NCBI RefSeq assembly: GCF_008725655.1
Contig: NZ_VYXP01000006.1
Coordinates: forward strand, 1 to 64,000
Length of the DNA stretch: 64,000 bases
From: Marinihelvus fidelis
GTDB lineage: Bacteria > Pseudomonadota > Gammaproteobacteria > Xanthomonadales > SZUA-36
Direction of reading: 5' to 3'
In this document: positions 9,047 through 17,417 of the stretch, in pieces
How the letters are laid out: every line of letters starts with the position of its first letter
How positions within the stretch are numbered: the first letter of the stretch is position 1
The notes under the pieces: model-generated
What the model was told of the DNA's origin: nothing
Database searches by the model: none
What the model saw: only the letters and a program-made list of their open reading frames with translations
Program-made: the position numbers and the translations under genes

Positions 9047-9988
9047 TCAACCTTGCCGTCGGGGCGCGCCGAACAGGCGCCGGTACCACGGCAGCGGGGC
9101 CGGGGTTGTAGACGCAGCTGTTTCCGGAGCCGGAGCACTTCTCAGCGATTCGATCTCGGCGCGCAGCCGTTCGATCTCGGCATCGCGGTCGGCGATGATG
9201 CCGCCGGCCGCCATGTTGCGACGGATTTCGCCGATGTAGTGGTCGTAGACCGACTCCTCCGCGTCATCAAACAGCCACAGTCCCGCGCCCAGGTCGGGCA
9301 GGTCGGCATCCGCGGCGGCCGCCACGGCCAGGTAATAGACCGGCTCGCGGCCGACGCTGTCCAGCGTGTCGACGCGCTCGCCGTCCCAGCGCTGGAAAAG
9401 CGTGGGACCCGAAGCGGCCATGTCCCAGATCACCGACTGGAACTGCAGCCGCTGGCCCAGCAGGCGCCAGGCCGGGAAATGCCGCCGCAATAGCGCCTCG
9501 AGTTCGTCGCGGTAAAGCTCGCGCACATGCCAGGGGTTGTCGTTGCCCTGCTGGTCCGTGTACACCGCCTTGTCGGGCGAGGACAGCAGCAGCACACCGC
9601 CCGGGGCGAGCAGGCGCCGGAAGCCGGCGAGCATGTCGTCATGGGCCTCCAGGTGCTCCAGGGTTTCAAACGAGACGATGACATCGAACGACTGTTCGGC
9701 GAACGGCAGCCGGGTGCAGTCCGCCACCTCGAAAGAGAGATTGGCGGTATCACCGTAGCGGCCGCGCGCATGGGCCACCGCGTCTTCGGACACGTCGACA
9801 CCCGTCACCGAGGCCGCGGACCGGGCCAGCAGCGCGGAGCCGTAGCCTTCGCCGCAGGCGGCATCGAGTACGCGCTTGCCGGCGACCAGCCGTTCGGCCA
9901 GCGCGTAGCGGTGCAGGTGCTCGTACCAGATCTCGCGAACGCACTCCGGGGTGAAGCGTTCGCCGGTAAATTCAAGTTCTTCGGACAC
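9047..9988 (-). CDS. SAM-dependent methyltransferase with C-terminal coiled coil
   Basis: The 313-aa protein opens with EFTGERFTPE and a WYEHLHRYALA segment common in polysaccharide-cluster methyltransferases. The SAM site follows: VLDAACGEGYGSALLA, TGVDVSEDAV, VADCTRLPF and IVSFETLEHL. The C-terminus, from about residue 255, contains a charged heptad-like stretch (DRDAEIERLRAEIESLRS) ending in a proline-rich and basic tail. It sits between two glycosyltransferases and close to a Wzt-like ATPase that has a C-terminal domain. Methylation of a glycan, perhaps as a chain-end cap, is inferred. The start is GTG at 9988; longer frames overlap the upstream intergenic space and gene. Confidence 0.82.
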   Translation of the reverse strand: MSEELEFTGERFTPECVREIWYEHLHRYALAERLVAGKRVLDAACGEGYGSALLARSAASVTGVDVSEDAVAHARGRYGDTANLSFEVADCTRLPFAEQSFDVIVSFETLEHLEAHDDMLAGFRRLLAPGGVLLLSSPDKAVYTDQQGNDNPWHVRELYRDELEALLRRHFPAWRLLGQRLQFQSVIWDMAASGPTLFQRWDGERVDTLDSVGREPVYYLAVAAAADADLPDLGAGLWLFDDAEESVYDHYIGEIRRNMAAGGIIADRDAEIERLRAEIESLRSAPAPETAASTTPAPLPWYRRLFGAPRRQG

Positions 9989-10019
9989 GGTGTTCTTCGT
10001 CTTCCTGGGTGGGGTGATT

Positions 10020-10841
10020 CTAACCCAGCGCGGCGACGACCTCGGCGCGGCGCCCGGCCAGGGGGTCGGCGGCGATCCAGGCCGTGACCAGGTCCAGGTA
10101 CCCGGGGTGCTTGCCCAGCAGGCGGCGCATGCTGTCCTCGCCGGGCGCCAGGCCGACGGCGCCGAAGGACTGGCCACCCACGTGGGCGACGTAGGCATCA
10201 TCACAGAGCACGTTGCGCATACCCGCGGCCGTGACGCGCAGGCTGAAATCATTCTCCTCGCCGTAACCGCGACCAAAGGTGTCGGCGTCGAACAGGCCCA
10301 GGCGGTCGATGGCCCGGCGTGATATCGCCATGCAGAACCCCACCGCGGTGGGCAGTTTCGGGTAGACCGGTTCGCCGGCGGCGGCGATCGCGGCGGCCAC
10401 CCGGGCGGGGTCGGCAGGGACCGGGTTGGCCTGGCAGAACACCGGTATCGAGACGATCTCGCCATTGTTGGACCACGGCGTGGCCGAGCCGATGGCGGGG
10501 TCCGAAGCCAGGCAACGGGCCAGCGCCTGCAGCCAGCCCGGCGTGACCAGGGTGTCGGAATTCAGCAGCACGATATCGTCGCCACCGGCCCGTTCGGCCC
10601 CCAGGTTGGCGGCGCCGACGAACCCCAGGTTGTGATCCAGGGGCACCAGCTCACGGCCCGGTGAAGCGGCACACCAGTCCACCAGTAACGGCCTGACTGC
10701 CGGGTCGGCAGAAGCGTCATCGACCACCACCACGCGCGCTTCCGGACTGTGGGCGTCAATGGAAGCCAGGCAGCCGCGCAGGCAGTCGATCGCGTCGTGC
10801 ACCGGCAGCACGACGGTGGGCAGGCCCGTTGAGGCGATCAT
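10020..10841 (-). CDS. Family 2 glycosyltransferase
   Basis: The 273-aa product has the GT-A signatures VVLPVHDAIDCL, VVVDDASADP, NLGFVGAANLGAE and LLNSDTLVTPGW, then GYGEENDFSLRV, the usual acceptor-side acidic segment. It belongs to the broad GT2 group seen in O-antigen and capsule loci. The ATG at 10841 overlaps the stop of the Wzt-like gene by 4 nt (ATGA), which decides the start and suggests coupling. It is a second transferase alongside the gene at 8169-9032. The sugar specificity is unknown. Confidence 0.83.
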   Translation of the reverse strand: MIASTGLPTVVLPVHDAIDCLRGCLASIDAHSPEARVVVVDDASADPAVRPLLVDWCAASPGRELVPLDHNLGFVGAANLGAERAGGDDIVLLNSDTLVTPGWLQALARCLASDPAIGSATPWSNNGEIVSIPVFCQANPVPADPARVAAAIAAAGEPVYPKLPTAVGFCMAISRRAIDRLGLFDADTFGRGYGEENDFSLRVTAAGMRNVLCDDAYVAHVGGQSFGAVGLAPGEDSMRRLLGKHPGYLDLVTAWIAADPLAGRRAEVVAALG

Positions 10842-12052
10842 TCGTCCGGCCCCACCCACTCGTGCGCCAGGCGAACCACGCCCAGGTCGTTGCAGGCGCC
10901 GGTGACGCGGATCTCGCGCTCCTCGGTATCACACACGCGCAGCCCTTCCGGGTCCAGCGCGTGGCCGCGAAACTGGTAGCGACCCGGCATCAGGGCCAGC
11001 GCCGGCAGGCGCAGGCGAAAGCGGTAGACCCCTTCGGACAGGGTTTCCGGCGCGTACTGGTCCAGGTCGGCCGCGGCGCCGTAGACCGGGGTGCCGTCGT
11101 TGCGGACAATCCCGAACATCGGCACGGGCACGCGCCCATCCGGACCGTGCAGCACCAGTTCGACGTCCAGGTCCTTGCCCATCGGGACATTGATGACGTG
11201 CTCGTCGAGCACGCCGGCGGCGTCCTGGTCGGCATCGTCACCCAGGGTCATGGCATCGACACGGTAGATCGCGTGCTCGCCTTTACGGCGGGTGACCTCG
11301 GTCTTGCGTTCGACCTCGCGCGACTCGTGCCAGGCCAGGTAATCCTGCACCACCGTGTGCGCGTCACCGTGCGCGCGGACGCGACCATCCTGTAACCACA
11401 GCGCGTGTTTACAGAGTTTCTGTACCAGGTACATGCTGTGCGAGACCAGGATCAGCGTGCCGCCATCGTTGAGGAAGCCATCGATCCAGCGAATGCACTT
11501 TTTCTGGAACGACTCGTCGCCCACCGCCAGCACCTCGTCGGTAATTAGCAGTTCCGGGCGGGACGCGGCCACCACCGCGAAACCCAGCCGCACCACCATG
11601 CCGGAGGAGTAGTGCTTGACCGGCTCGTGGATGTATTCACCGATGTCCGCGAAGGCGAGAATATCGTCCATGCGCTCGGCCAGTTCGCGCCGGCCCAGGC
11701 CCAGCAGCGAGGCCTTCATGCGGATGTTGTCCATGCCACTGAACTCGGGCTGGAAGCCCGCGCCCAGTTCCAGCAGTGCCGCTACGCGGGCGTCCATCTC
11801 CACGGTGCCGGTGGTGGGACGGATGACCCCGGTCAGCACTTTCAGCAGTGTCGACTTGCCGGCGCCGTTCTCACCCACAATACCCAACGACTCCCCGGCG
11901 AACAGCTCCAGGTCGATGCCCTCCAGCACGTGGGCGCCATTGCGGGGACTGCCCCCGGCCAGCACCGAGGCAAACGCCGCGAAGCGCTCCCTGGGCCGGC
12001 TCAGCCGCGGATAGACCTTGGACACCCCCTGGATTCGGGCCAGGCGACGCAT
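10838..12052 (-). CDS. Wzt-like polysaccharide ABC exporter ATPase
   Basis: This 404-aa protein would power export of a lipid-linked polysaccharide across the inner membrane. The ATPase half has Walker A GENGAGKST near residue 60-70, a Q-loop region, the signature YSSGM in place of LSGGQ (usual in Wzt and TagH), and Walker B LLITDEVLAVGD. Residues about 250-404 form a beta-rich extension like the Wzt C-terminal domain, which in known systems reads the modified end of the glycan. The start shares one nucleotide with the permease stop (TGATG). An adjacent methyltransferase fits an end-modification model, though that is an inference. Confidence 0.87.
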   Translation of the reverse strand: MRRLARIQGVSKVYPRLSRPRERFAAFASVLAGGSPRNGAHVLEGIDLELFAGESLGIVGENGAGKSTLLKVLTGVIRPTTGTVEMDARVAALLELGAGFQPEFSGMDNIRMKASLLGLGRRELAERMDDILAFADIGEYIHEPVKHYSSGMVVRLGFAVVAASRPELLITDEVLAVGDESFQKKCIRWIDGFLNDGGTLILVSHSMYLVQKLCKHALWLQDGRVRAHGDAHTVVQDYLAWHESREVERKTEVTRRKGEHAIYRVDAMTLGDDADQDAAGVLDEHVINVPMGKDLDVELVLHGPDGRVPVPMFGIVRNDGTPVYGAAADLDQYAPETLSEGVYRFRLRLPALALMPGRYQFRGHALDPEGLRVCDTEEREIRVTGACNDLGVVRLAHEWVGPDE

Positions 12053-12843
12053 CAGAGAAAGTCCTCGAAATGACCGGCCAGGCGGCGGAACCAGCCCAGC
12101 CCGGCCCAGGCCAGCACGATGACAATCACCGCCGCGGCCAACAGCGCCAGCGCGGAAGGCCATTCGCCGAACAGCAACGCGCCGCGCAGCTGCCCCATCA
12201 CCCAGGTCACCGGGTTCCAGGCCAGCACGTGGGCCAACGCGCCCGGCAACTGCGTGGGGCTGTAGAGAATGGGCGACATGAAGAACCACAGGGTGATCAG
12301 CGGCGGCAACACCTGCGCCATGTCCTTGATGTAGACCTGCGTGGACGAGAAGAACAGCGCCAGCGCGCAGGCCAGCAACCAGAACACCAGCAACACCACC
12401 AGGGCGACGGGCAACATCAGCCAGTGAATGTCCGTACCCAGCAGTTGCAGCACGACCAGGATGGCCACGTAACCGATCATGTGCATGGCAAAGGTCGACG
12501 TGACCGTGGCCAGCGGCAGCAGTTCGCGGTCGAACGCCACCTTGGTAATCAGCCCGCTATAGGCACCGATGGAGGCCGAAGCCTTGAGCACGGCTTCGGA
12601 AAACGCCATCCACGGCCAGAAGGCCACGGCCAGCCAGGGCACGTAATCCACGCCGGTACCGGACGGAATCCGCGCCTGGAAGATTTTCGTGAAGACGAAC
12701 GCGTAGACCGCCAGCAGCAACAGTGGCTGCAGGATCAGCCAGGCAAACCCGGACAGGTTGTCCAGGTAATCCTGGCGGATCTGCCGCACCACCAACTGGC
12801 GGAAGAATTCAGGGGCAACCGATGCGCGAGACGCGTTCGCCAT
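12052..12843 (-). CDS. Wzm-like polysaccharide ABC exporter permease
   Basis: The 263-aa protein has the ABC-2 permease layout: a cytoplasmic N-terminus with VVRQIRQDYLDNLSGFAWLILQPLLLL, then about six hydrophobic helices, including LITLWFFMSPILYSP before a LAWNPVTWVM loop. That loop pattern is typical of O-antigen, teichoic acid and capsule exporters. It is the first gene of the polysaccharide cluster and overlaps its ATPase partner by 1 nt. The upstream gap to the parvulin gene is 49 nt and contains an AAAAGGA stretch but no strong promoter that I could identify. Confidence 0.87.
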   Translation of the reverse strand: MANASRASVAPEFFRQLVVRQIRQDYLDNLSGFAWLILQPLLLLAVYAFVFTKIFQARIPSGTGVDYVPWLAVAFWPWMAFSEAVLKASASIGAYSGLITKVAFDRELLPLATVTSTFAMHMIGYVAILVVLQLLGTDIHWLMLPVALVVLLVFWLLACALALFFSSTQVYIKDMAQVLPPLITLWFFMSPILYSPTQLPGALAHVLAWNPVTWVMGQLRGALLFGEWPSALALLAAAVIVIVLAWAGLGWFRRLAGHFEDFL

Positions 12844-12892
12844 GAACGGACACTATCCTTTTGGCCACAACCAGCGGCCATTCTAGTCGCTT

Positions 12893-13825
12893 CTACTCGC
12901 CGGTTTCCTTTTCCTGCCCGGCACCCTCGACAGCATCCGGGCCGAAGTGGCGAATCACCATCGCTTCCAGGTCCTCCTCGGTCAGCTCCAGGGGCTGGTG
13001 CTGCAGCGAGGACAGGTACTCATTCTTGACCCGCTCACGGTGCTCCTTGCGCATCCGGTTAACCAGCTGCGGACGTACGTCCTCGAAACTGCGTTGCTTG
13101 CCGGGGTTACGCGCGTCCAGGCGGATGATGTGATACCCGAATCGGCTCTTAACCGGCTCGGAAAACGCGCCCACTTCCAACGCAAAGGCGGCATCTTCGA
13201 ACGGCTTGACCATGTCGCCCGGCTTGACGTTCTTGAAGCTGCCTTCGTTGGTGCTGACGCTGGGGTCATCGGTGTTCTCAAAAATCAGGGCCTGGAAACG
13301 GTCCGGCTGGGCGATGATCTCGGCATACAGGAGATCGGCTTTCTCCCGGGCCTCTCCATCGGTACGGTCACCGGTACCGACCAGCAAATGCGTAACATCG
13401 ACCGTCTCCGGGGTCATGAACATGGAGCGATTGCCCTGGTAATACTCTTCGGCCATGACGCTGTAATCGGCGGGGTCGGACTGTAGGACCACGTGCTCGG
13501 CCCAGGCGTTGGCCAACTCTTCCTCGGCCGCGAGCTGCATGCGTAGCTGTACTACCGGGTCCGCCTCGAACCCGTCTTCACGCGCGTCAAAAGCCAGCTG
13601 GCTGTTCATCAGCATCTTCTGGATGATCTGCCGCAGGCGACCCTTGTCCCGAATGACGTTGTTTCGGTACTCGGGCGGAATCTGCTCGACCCGGGCATCA
13701 AATTCTTCGTGGGTAATCACGCCATTGCCACGTCGGGCAAAAACGTCATCGTCTTCGGCCCAGGCCATGGAGACCGTCTGTGAGAGGGCCAGCAAGGCCA
13801 CGAGCAGGGATATGGTAACGCGCAT
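12893..13825 (-). CDS. Periplasmic parvulin-type peptidyl-prolyl isomerase
   Basis: The 310-aa protein has a signal peptide with likely cleavage after AWA (residue 23). A SurA/PrsA-like helical N-terminal region follows, then a PpiC rotamase domain from about 135 to 240. The rotamase includes VDVTHLLVG, DPSVSTNEGSF, KPFEDAAFALEVGAFSEPVKSRFGYHIIRLD. It probably catalyses proline isomerisation or chaperones exported proteins. It lies between the polysaccharide cluster and genes for exported proteins, immediately after a strong terminator that ends the upstream gene, so it may need its own promoter. An AAAAGG SD lies about 9 nt before the ATG. Confidence 0.86.
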   Translation of the reverse strand: MRVTISLLVALLALSQTVSMAWAEDDDVFARRGNGVITHEEFDARVEQIPPEYRNNVIRDKGRLRQIIQKMLMNSQLAFDAREDGFEADPVVQLRMQLAAEEELANAWAEHVVLQSDPADYSVMAEEYYQGNRSMFMTPETVDVTHLLVGTGDRTDGEAREKADLLYAEIIAQPDRFQALIFENTDDPSVSTNEGSFKNVKPGDMVKPFEDAAFALEVGAFSEPVKSRFGYHIIRLDARNPGKQRSFEDVRPQLVNRMRKEHRERVKNEYLSSLQHQPLELTEEDLEAMVIRHFGPDAVEGAGQEKETGE

Positions 13826-13849
13826 AGGGAAACACCTTTTCTCAAACTG

Positions 13850-13881
13850 AAAAAAACGGGCACCCGCGTACGGGTGCCCGT
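13850..13881 (-). terminator. Rho-independent terminator
   Basis: On the minus strand a perfect 11-bp stem (13866-13856 with 13881-13871) closes a 4-nt loop and is followed by seven T residues (13856-13850, the first also closing the stem). It lies 50 nt past the stop of the secreted Ig-like protein gene and should end its transcript before the parvulin gene. Confidence 0.88.
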
Positions 13882-13930
13882 CGTTCTCTTGCTCTGACTT
13901 GTTCGGTATCGCTTAGTTCAGCGAAACGAA

Positions 13931-15043
13931 TCAGTCGACGTGCAGAATTTCCGTCTGGCAATACGGCGTCGTACATTCAGATGCCGTCGAGCTTTCGCCA
14001 TCGGTAAAGGTCACATTCAGGTAGTAACGCGAGTTTGACTCCAGCTGGCAACCCGGTCCGCCCTCGGTTGACCACTGGATAGAACTACCCTGGGAAAACA
14101 ACTTCTTGCACTCGGGCGCGACGTCAAAATCTCCCGGGCACTGGCTGATCGCTACCAGGCGACGGCCAGACGGCGTCTGTACCGGCGGGGTGGTCGTGAA
14201 CGCACCGCTGTGCTGCACATTATCGGTATCCCAGAAGATCGACGAATAGGTCGTGCGGCCAATATCCAGCGTCTCGCGCTGGTTACTGCTCGGGAAGTCC
14301 AGGTGGAAGAACGCGTTCCATGACCAGCTGTCCGCCTTGGACAGCGAAGGGGCATCACAGGACACCGCCGGCGTCTCTGCCGGGGTCACCGTGACATGCG
14401 TACCCTTGATGATTTCCTCATCGGTGTCTTCATTGACGCAGCGCATACGGAACGTCACGGGATTGGGATCGTTGGGGACGCCCGCAGTGCTGGCGATGTA
14501 GATCACCGCGCTGCCGTCACCATTGATCACCGGGTCGATTGACTGCCATTCCGCGTTACCCAGCCGGGTCGTGCACGAAGTCACGTTAGCTGATGTCCAT
14601 GAAATGGTCACGTTGCTGCCTTCGACAACGGTATTCGGCATCGCGCTGATGTCCAGGGCAATGTCGTCGGTCACCGGAGGCGGCTCAGGCTCACCATTAT
14701 CCATGGGACCAAAGGTGTAGCCGCCCTGGATGGTTTCGATGTTGTAGTAACCCACATCACCATTGAAGAAAGCGGTCTTGATCTGGACGCCGGGAACAAG
14801 CTCACCGTCGACCTTCGCATCCCGCATACCGGTAACGCTGGTTACACCCGTGCCGGCTTGCGGCACCAGGGTCATGTCGCCCTCCCAGGTCCGAATATTG
14901 ACGGCCTGGTTTGGCGTGTAAGTCCAGACGGACTTGATGGTTACGTCATCAACAATCACGCCATCGATTTCGACGGTGGCGGAAGCGATGCCGGAAACCC
15001 CCAGCACGCCCATACACAACAACAGCCTTGTTGTCTTAAACAT
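13931..15043 (-). CDS. Secreted protein with Ig-like domain, function unknown
   Basis: I do not recognise a characterised family. The 370-aa product starts with a clear signal peptide, probably cut after SASA-type residues near 22. The middle, about 130-225, resembles a bacterial Ig-like fold (ISWTSANVTSCTTRLG and a following RMRCVNE). The C-terminal third has paired cysteines, likely disulfides. There is no lipobox, membrane anchor or recognised sorting tail. The ATG at 15043 has GGAGA 6-7 nt upstream; an in-frame GTG two codons earlier is less likely. It has its own strong terminator. Its position beside exported proteins and the type II secretion cluster makes it a possible secretion substrate. 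Confidence 0.75.
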   Translation of the reverse strand: MFKTTRLLLCMGVLGVSGIASATVEIDGVIVDDVTIKSVWTYTPNQAVNIRTWEGDMTLVPQAGTGVTSVTGMRDAKVDGELVPGVQIKTAFFNGDVGYYNIETIQGGYTFGPMDNGEPEPPPVTDDIALDISAMPNTVVEGSNVTISWTSANVTSCTTRLGNAEWQSIDPVINGDGSAVIYIASTAGVPNDPNPVTFRMRCVNEDTDEEIIKGTHVTVTPAETPAVSCDAPSLSKADSWSWNAFFHLDFPSSNQRETLDIGRTTYSSIFWDTDNVQHSGAFTTTPPVQTPSGRRLVAISQCPGDFDVAPECKKLFSQGSSIQWSTEGGPGCQLESNSRYYLNVTFTDGESSTASECTTPYCQTEILHVD

Positions 15044-15079
15044 TGTCACTCTCCATATCCGCCCAAAATTTAGTCAGCC

Positions 15080-15106
15080 TGTTCCTCTATTACTTTCCCG
15101 GGAACA
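15080..15106. promoter_or_regulatory. Palindromic sequence upstream of the Ig-like gene
   Basis: TGTTCC (15080-15085) and GGAACA (15101-15106) form an inverted repeat, and the second arm also lies in a perfect 10-bp palindrome TTCCCGGGAA at 15095-15104. It sits 37-63 nt upstream of the ATG at 15043 in an otherwise AT-rich gap, so it could be an operator or a leader hairpin. No known regulator's consensus was matched with confidence. Confidence 0.3.
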
Positions 15107-15162
15107 TCGCTGTCGATACATCTATTGCTAACAAATCATTAACAATATTTCTTTCTTGATGC

Positions 15163-15190
15163 AAGAGAGGGCCGATGCCGGCCCTCTCTT
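15163..15190 (-). terminator. Strong hairpin after the 537-aa secreted protein gene
   Basis: Positions 15163-15173 and 15180-15190 form a perfect 11-bp stem with a 6-nt loop, 30 nt past the stop at 15221. The minus-strand sequence after it is A-rich, not T-rich, so it is not a classical intrinsic terminator. It may act with Rho or protect the 3' end of the mRNA. Confidence 0.55.
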
Positions 15191-15220
15191 GGTCTAACTA
15201 TGACACTTACAGCTACCAGA

Positions 15221-16834
15221 TTAAGAGGACGCCACCTTGCGCGTACCCTTGTGCTGGAAGATGCCGCCGTAGTTGGCCAGGACGTCGCCGCCCTCACCCA
15301 GCGAGGAGTTGCCGTAGCGGTTAGCGGAGAACCCGGTAACCGGCAGGCCTTCCAGGCCGCCCAGCGCATCACGGGACAGATCGGCTTCGTTCGGATCGAT
15401 CAGGCCGTTCTGGTTCTGGTCATGCGGGTAGTCGTCGAGTTCGATCTGCACCCAACCGAACTGGAAGTCGTCACCCAGGTCGATGTTGTGGTAGCGGTTC
15501 GCCGGCGTGCCGAAGATCTCGGTGGCTGCGGTGAACACGTACTCGTCGTCGTCGCCCATTTCCGCAACCTCGTCGATGTCGCCGAAGCGAATGACGTTGG
15601 TTTCGAAGCAGAGTTCGAACGGAATCAGACCAGGCAGTGCGTCCGGGATAGACGGAGACACGACCGGACCTTCACCCGGGTTCGGGTTGTCGCCAGGCGT
15701 ACCTTCTTCACGGTCGTACTCGCCTTCCAGCAGCACAACTTCACATGCGCCGGAGTCGTCGCCGTTGCCAACCCACACGTTGGTGAACGGAATGTCTGCC
15801 GGAGCAGGCTGGTTCACGTACAGGTGCTTGGTCGGGAAGGTGATAACCCACTCGGTGTCAGAGTCGATGCCCGTGCCGGTCGGCTCGGTAGCGTACTCGT
15901 TCATGATCTGGTCGTGCATGAACACGTAGGACACGGCGTCCAGACCACGAGTCAGGCCAGAAGAAGCCTGGACCGTACCGTCTTCCAGGAACACGAAGCC
16001 GTCGGTGACGTCACCTGAGTTCAGGTTCGGGTCAACGTTGCCCGGCTCGGTGTGCAGGTAGATGCCACCCGGGTTAGCGACGGTAGCGAAGCCGTTGATG
16101 GCGCGCGCGTCGTAAGAAACCATGAAGCCCTTCTCGACGTTGATGACTGCTGCGCCACCGAACAGGCCGCCAGACGGCGCTTCGATGTCAACAGACTCGT
16201 CCAGGATCCAGTAGCCGCCGACCAGCGGGTCGGTGACGTCTTCGTCGGTCCATGCTTCGGTCAGGGAAGCACAGTCGGCCGGAACGCCGTCGACGTGGGT
16301 CGCTGCCACAGCAGAAGGACCAACCAGGGTACCCATTTCGATCATTTCGAAGTGACCCTGGGCTGCACGGTCGATGTCGTCCGGGCCGCCGTCGCCGTTG
16401 AAGTTCGGGTTGCCGTCAACACCAGCGTACAGCACGTCGATAAACGGCTGCGGTGCGTCCGGGGTACCGTCGAAGTCAGCGTCGTACAGGTACGGAACGG
16501 TACAGCTGGTATCGGTGGTCACCAGGTGCGGGGCACCGTCAATGGTGGTGATCGCAGCGGTCCACACGTCGTACTCAGACATGTACAGGTTAAAGTCGAG
16601 CACTTCCCAAGAGTTCATGCCTTCCAGGAAGCGGACCTTCACAGCCTTGGCTTCGCCGGTGGTGTTAACCACAGACAGAGCCGTGGTGTTGTCACCCAGG
16701 CTGGTGTAGAAGGGGTAGATCAGGACCTGACCAAGACCGTCAGGGTTCAGGTTAACTGCCTGAGCGGAAGCAGCGATACCCGCCACACCCGTCAGACCAG
16801 CCAACACAGCTGAAGTCAAATTCTTTCTGTTCAT
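15221..16834 (-). CDS. Large secreted protein with EF-hand-like loops, function unknown
   Basis: The 537-aa product has a signal peptide, probably cut after AQA (residue 26). The mature start, VNLNPDGLGQVLIYPFYT, followed by LSVVNTTG, recalls a family of uncharacterised proteobacterial surface proteins. It is strongly acidic and rich in Asp, Gly and Asn. Residues 472-483 (DQNQNGLIDPNE) match an EF-hand calcium loop (D-x-N-x-N-G-x-I-D-x-x-E), and DADFDGTPD at 118-126 is similar. No membrane anchor or sorting tail was seen. An AGGAG SD lies 8-9 nt before the ATG, and a good promoter with a leader of about 100 nt precedes it. Export through the neighbouring type II system is possible but only inferred. 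Confidence 0.78.
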   Translation of the reverse strand: MNRKNLTSAVLAGLTGVAGIAASAQAVNLNPDGLGQVLIYPFYTSLGDNTTALSVVNTTGEAKAVKVRFLEGMNSWEVLDFNLYMSEYDVWTAAITTIDGAPHLVTTDTSCTVPYLYDADFDGTPDAPQPFIDVLYAGVDGNPNFNGDGGPDDIDRAAQGHFEMIEMGTLVGPSAVAATHVDGVPADCASLTEAWTDEDVTDPLVGGYWILDESVDIEAPSGGLFGGAAVINVEKGFMVSYDARAINGFATVANPGGIYLHTEPGNVDPNLNSGDVTDGFVFLEDGTVQASSGLTRGLDAVSYVFMHDQIMNEYATEPTGTGIDSDTEWVITFPTKHLYVNQPAPADIPFTNVWVGNGDDSGACEVVLLEGEYDREEGTPGDNPNPGEGPVVSPSIPDALPGLIPFELCFETNVIRFGDIDEVAEMGDDDEYVFTAATEIFGTPANRYHNIDLGDDFQFGWVQIELDDYPHDQNQNGLIDPNEADLSRDALGGLEGLPVTGFSANRYGNSSLGEGGDVLANYGGIFQHKGTRKVASS

Positions 16835-16946
16835 TACAACACTCCTATTGTGTACACAGGGCTAGCAAAAAACTAAACGCTTTGGCACGAAGAGAACGGC
16901 CACTCCAGACGGAACCTTCGCACCTCTCGCGCACAATTGCACGGCA

Positions 16947-16975
16947 ATACTACGACAATCGCAGTTTGTTGGCAA
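16947..16975 (-). promoter_or_regulatory. Sigma70-type promoter for the 537-aa secreted protein gene
   Basis: On the minus strand TTGCCA (16975-16970) is followed after exactly 17 nt by TAGTAT (16952-16947). Transcription would start near 16940 and give a leader of about 100 nt before the ATG at 16834. The spacing and both hexamers are good matches to the consensus. Confidence 0.65.
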
Positions 16976-16986
16976 CGGATTTTACT

Positions 16987-17415
16987 TCAAGACTTCGGAA
17001 GATAGAACCACTCGCCGTTTGAATTAATCCACGTTTCTTCGACGTCGGTCACCGACTTGAACTGCTGCACACCGGGCAAACCACCCCGGATGGAGTAATC
17101 CACGCGCACGCGCGCCATGCAACTGCCTTCCGGGTCACAGGTGACACCGGTAACAGACGCACCATCCCAGGTCACCGGCTGGGCCGACAACTTGCGGCGC
17201 CACTGGTCGATCGACACGCTGGACCGATAGCCCGGCGTGAAGTACTCATAGGCGTCTTCTAGGTTACGCTCGAGCAACAGGTCCCAGCGCGCCTGGGCAC
17301 GATCGGCCACCTGCTCTTCAGGCGTGCCGCCGCCCATGGTGGCGCAGGCAGAAAGGAGCAGCGCCGCGGTCAACGCTGCGGCGAAAGCACGGATTGCGGA
17401 CTGAGCCCTGTTCAT
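16987..17415 (-). CDS. Small lipoprotein downstream of gspD
   Basis: The 142-aa protein has a lipoprotein signal with lipobox LLSAC (Cys at residue 23). The mature part has an NTF2-like flavour: a helix (AQARWDLLLERNLEDAYEYFTPGYR) and then strands with one cysteine pair, and a WFYLPKS end. It starts 2 nt after the gspD stop, so it is almost certainly co-transcribed with the secretion cluster. That position makes an accessory role, for example at the outer-membrane secretin, worth testing, but no similarity to a known pilotin was recognised. Confidence 0.72.
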   Translation of the reverse strand: MNRAQSAIRAFAAALTAALLLSACATMGGGTPEEQVADRAQARWDLLLERNLEDAYEYFTPGYRSSVSIDQWRRKLSAQPVTWDGASVTGVTCDPEGSCMARVRVDYSIRGGLPGVQQFKSVTDVEETWINSNGEWFYLPKS

Positions 17416-17417
17416 TA

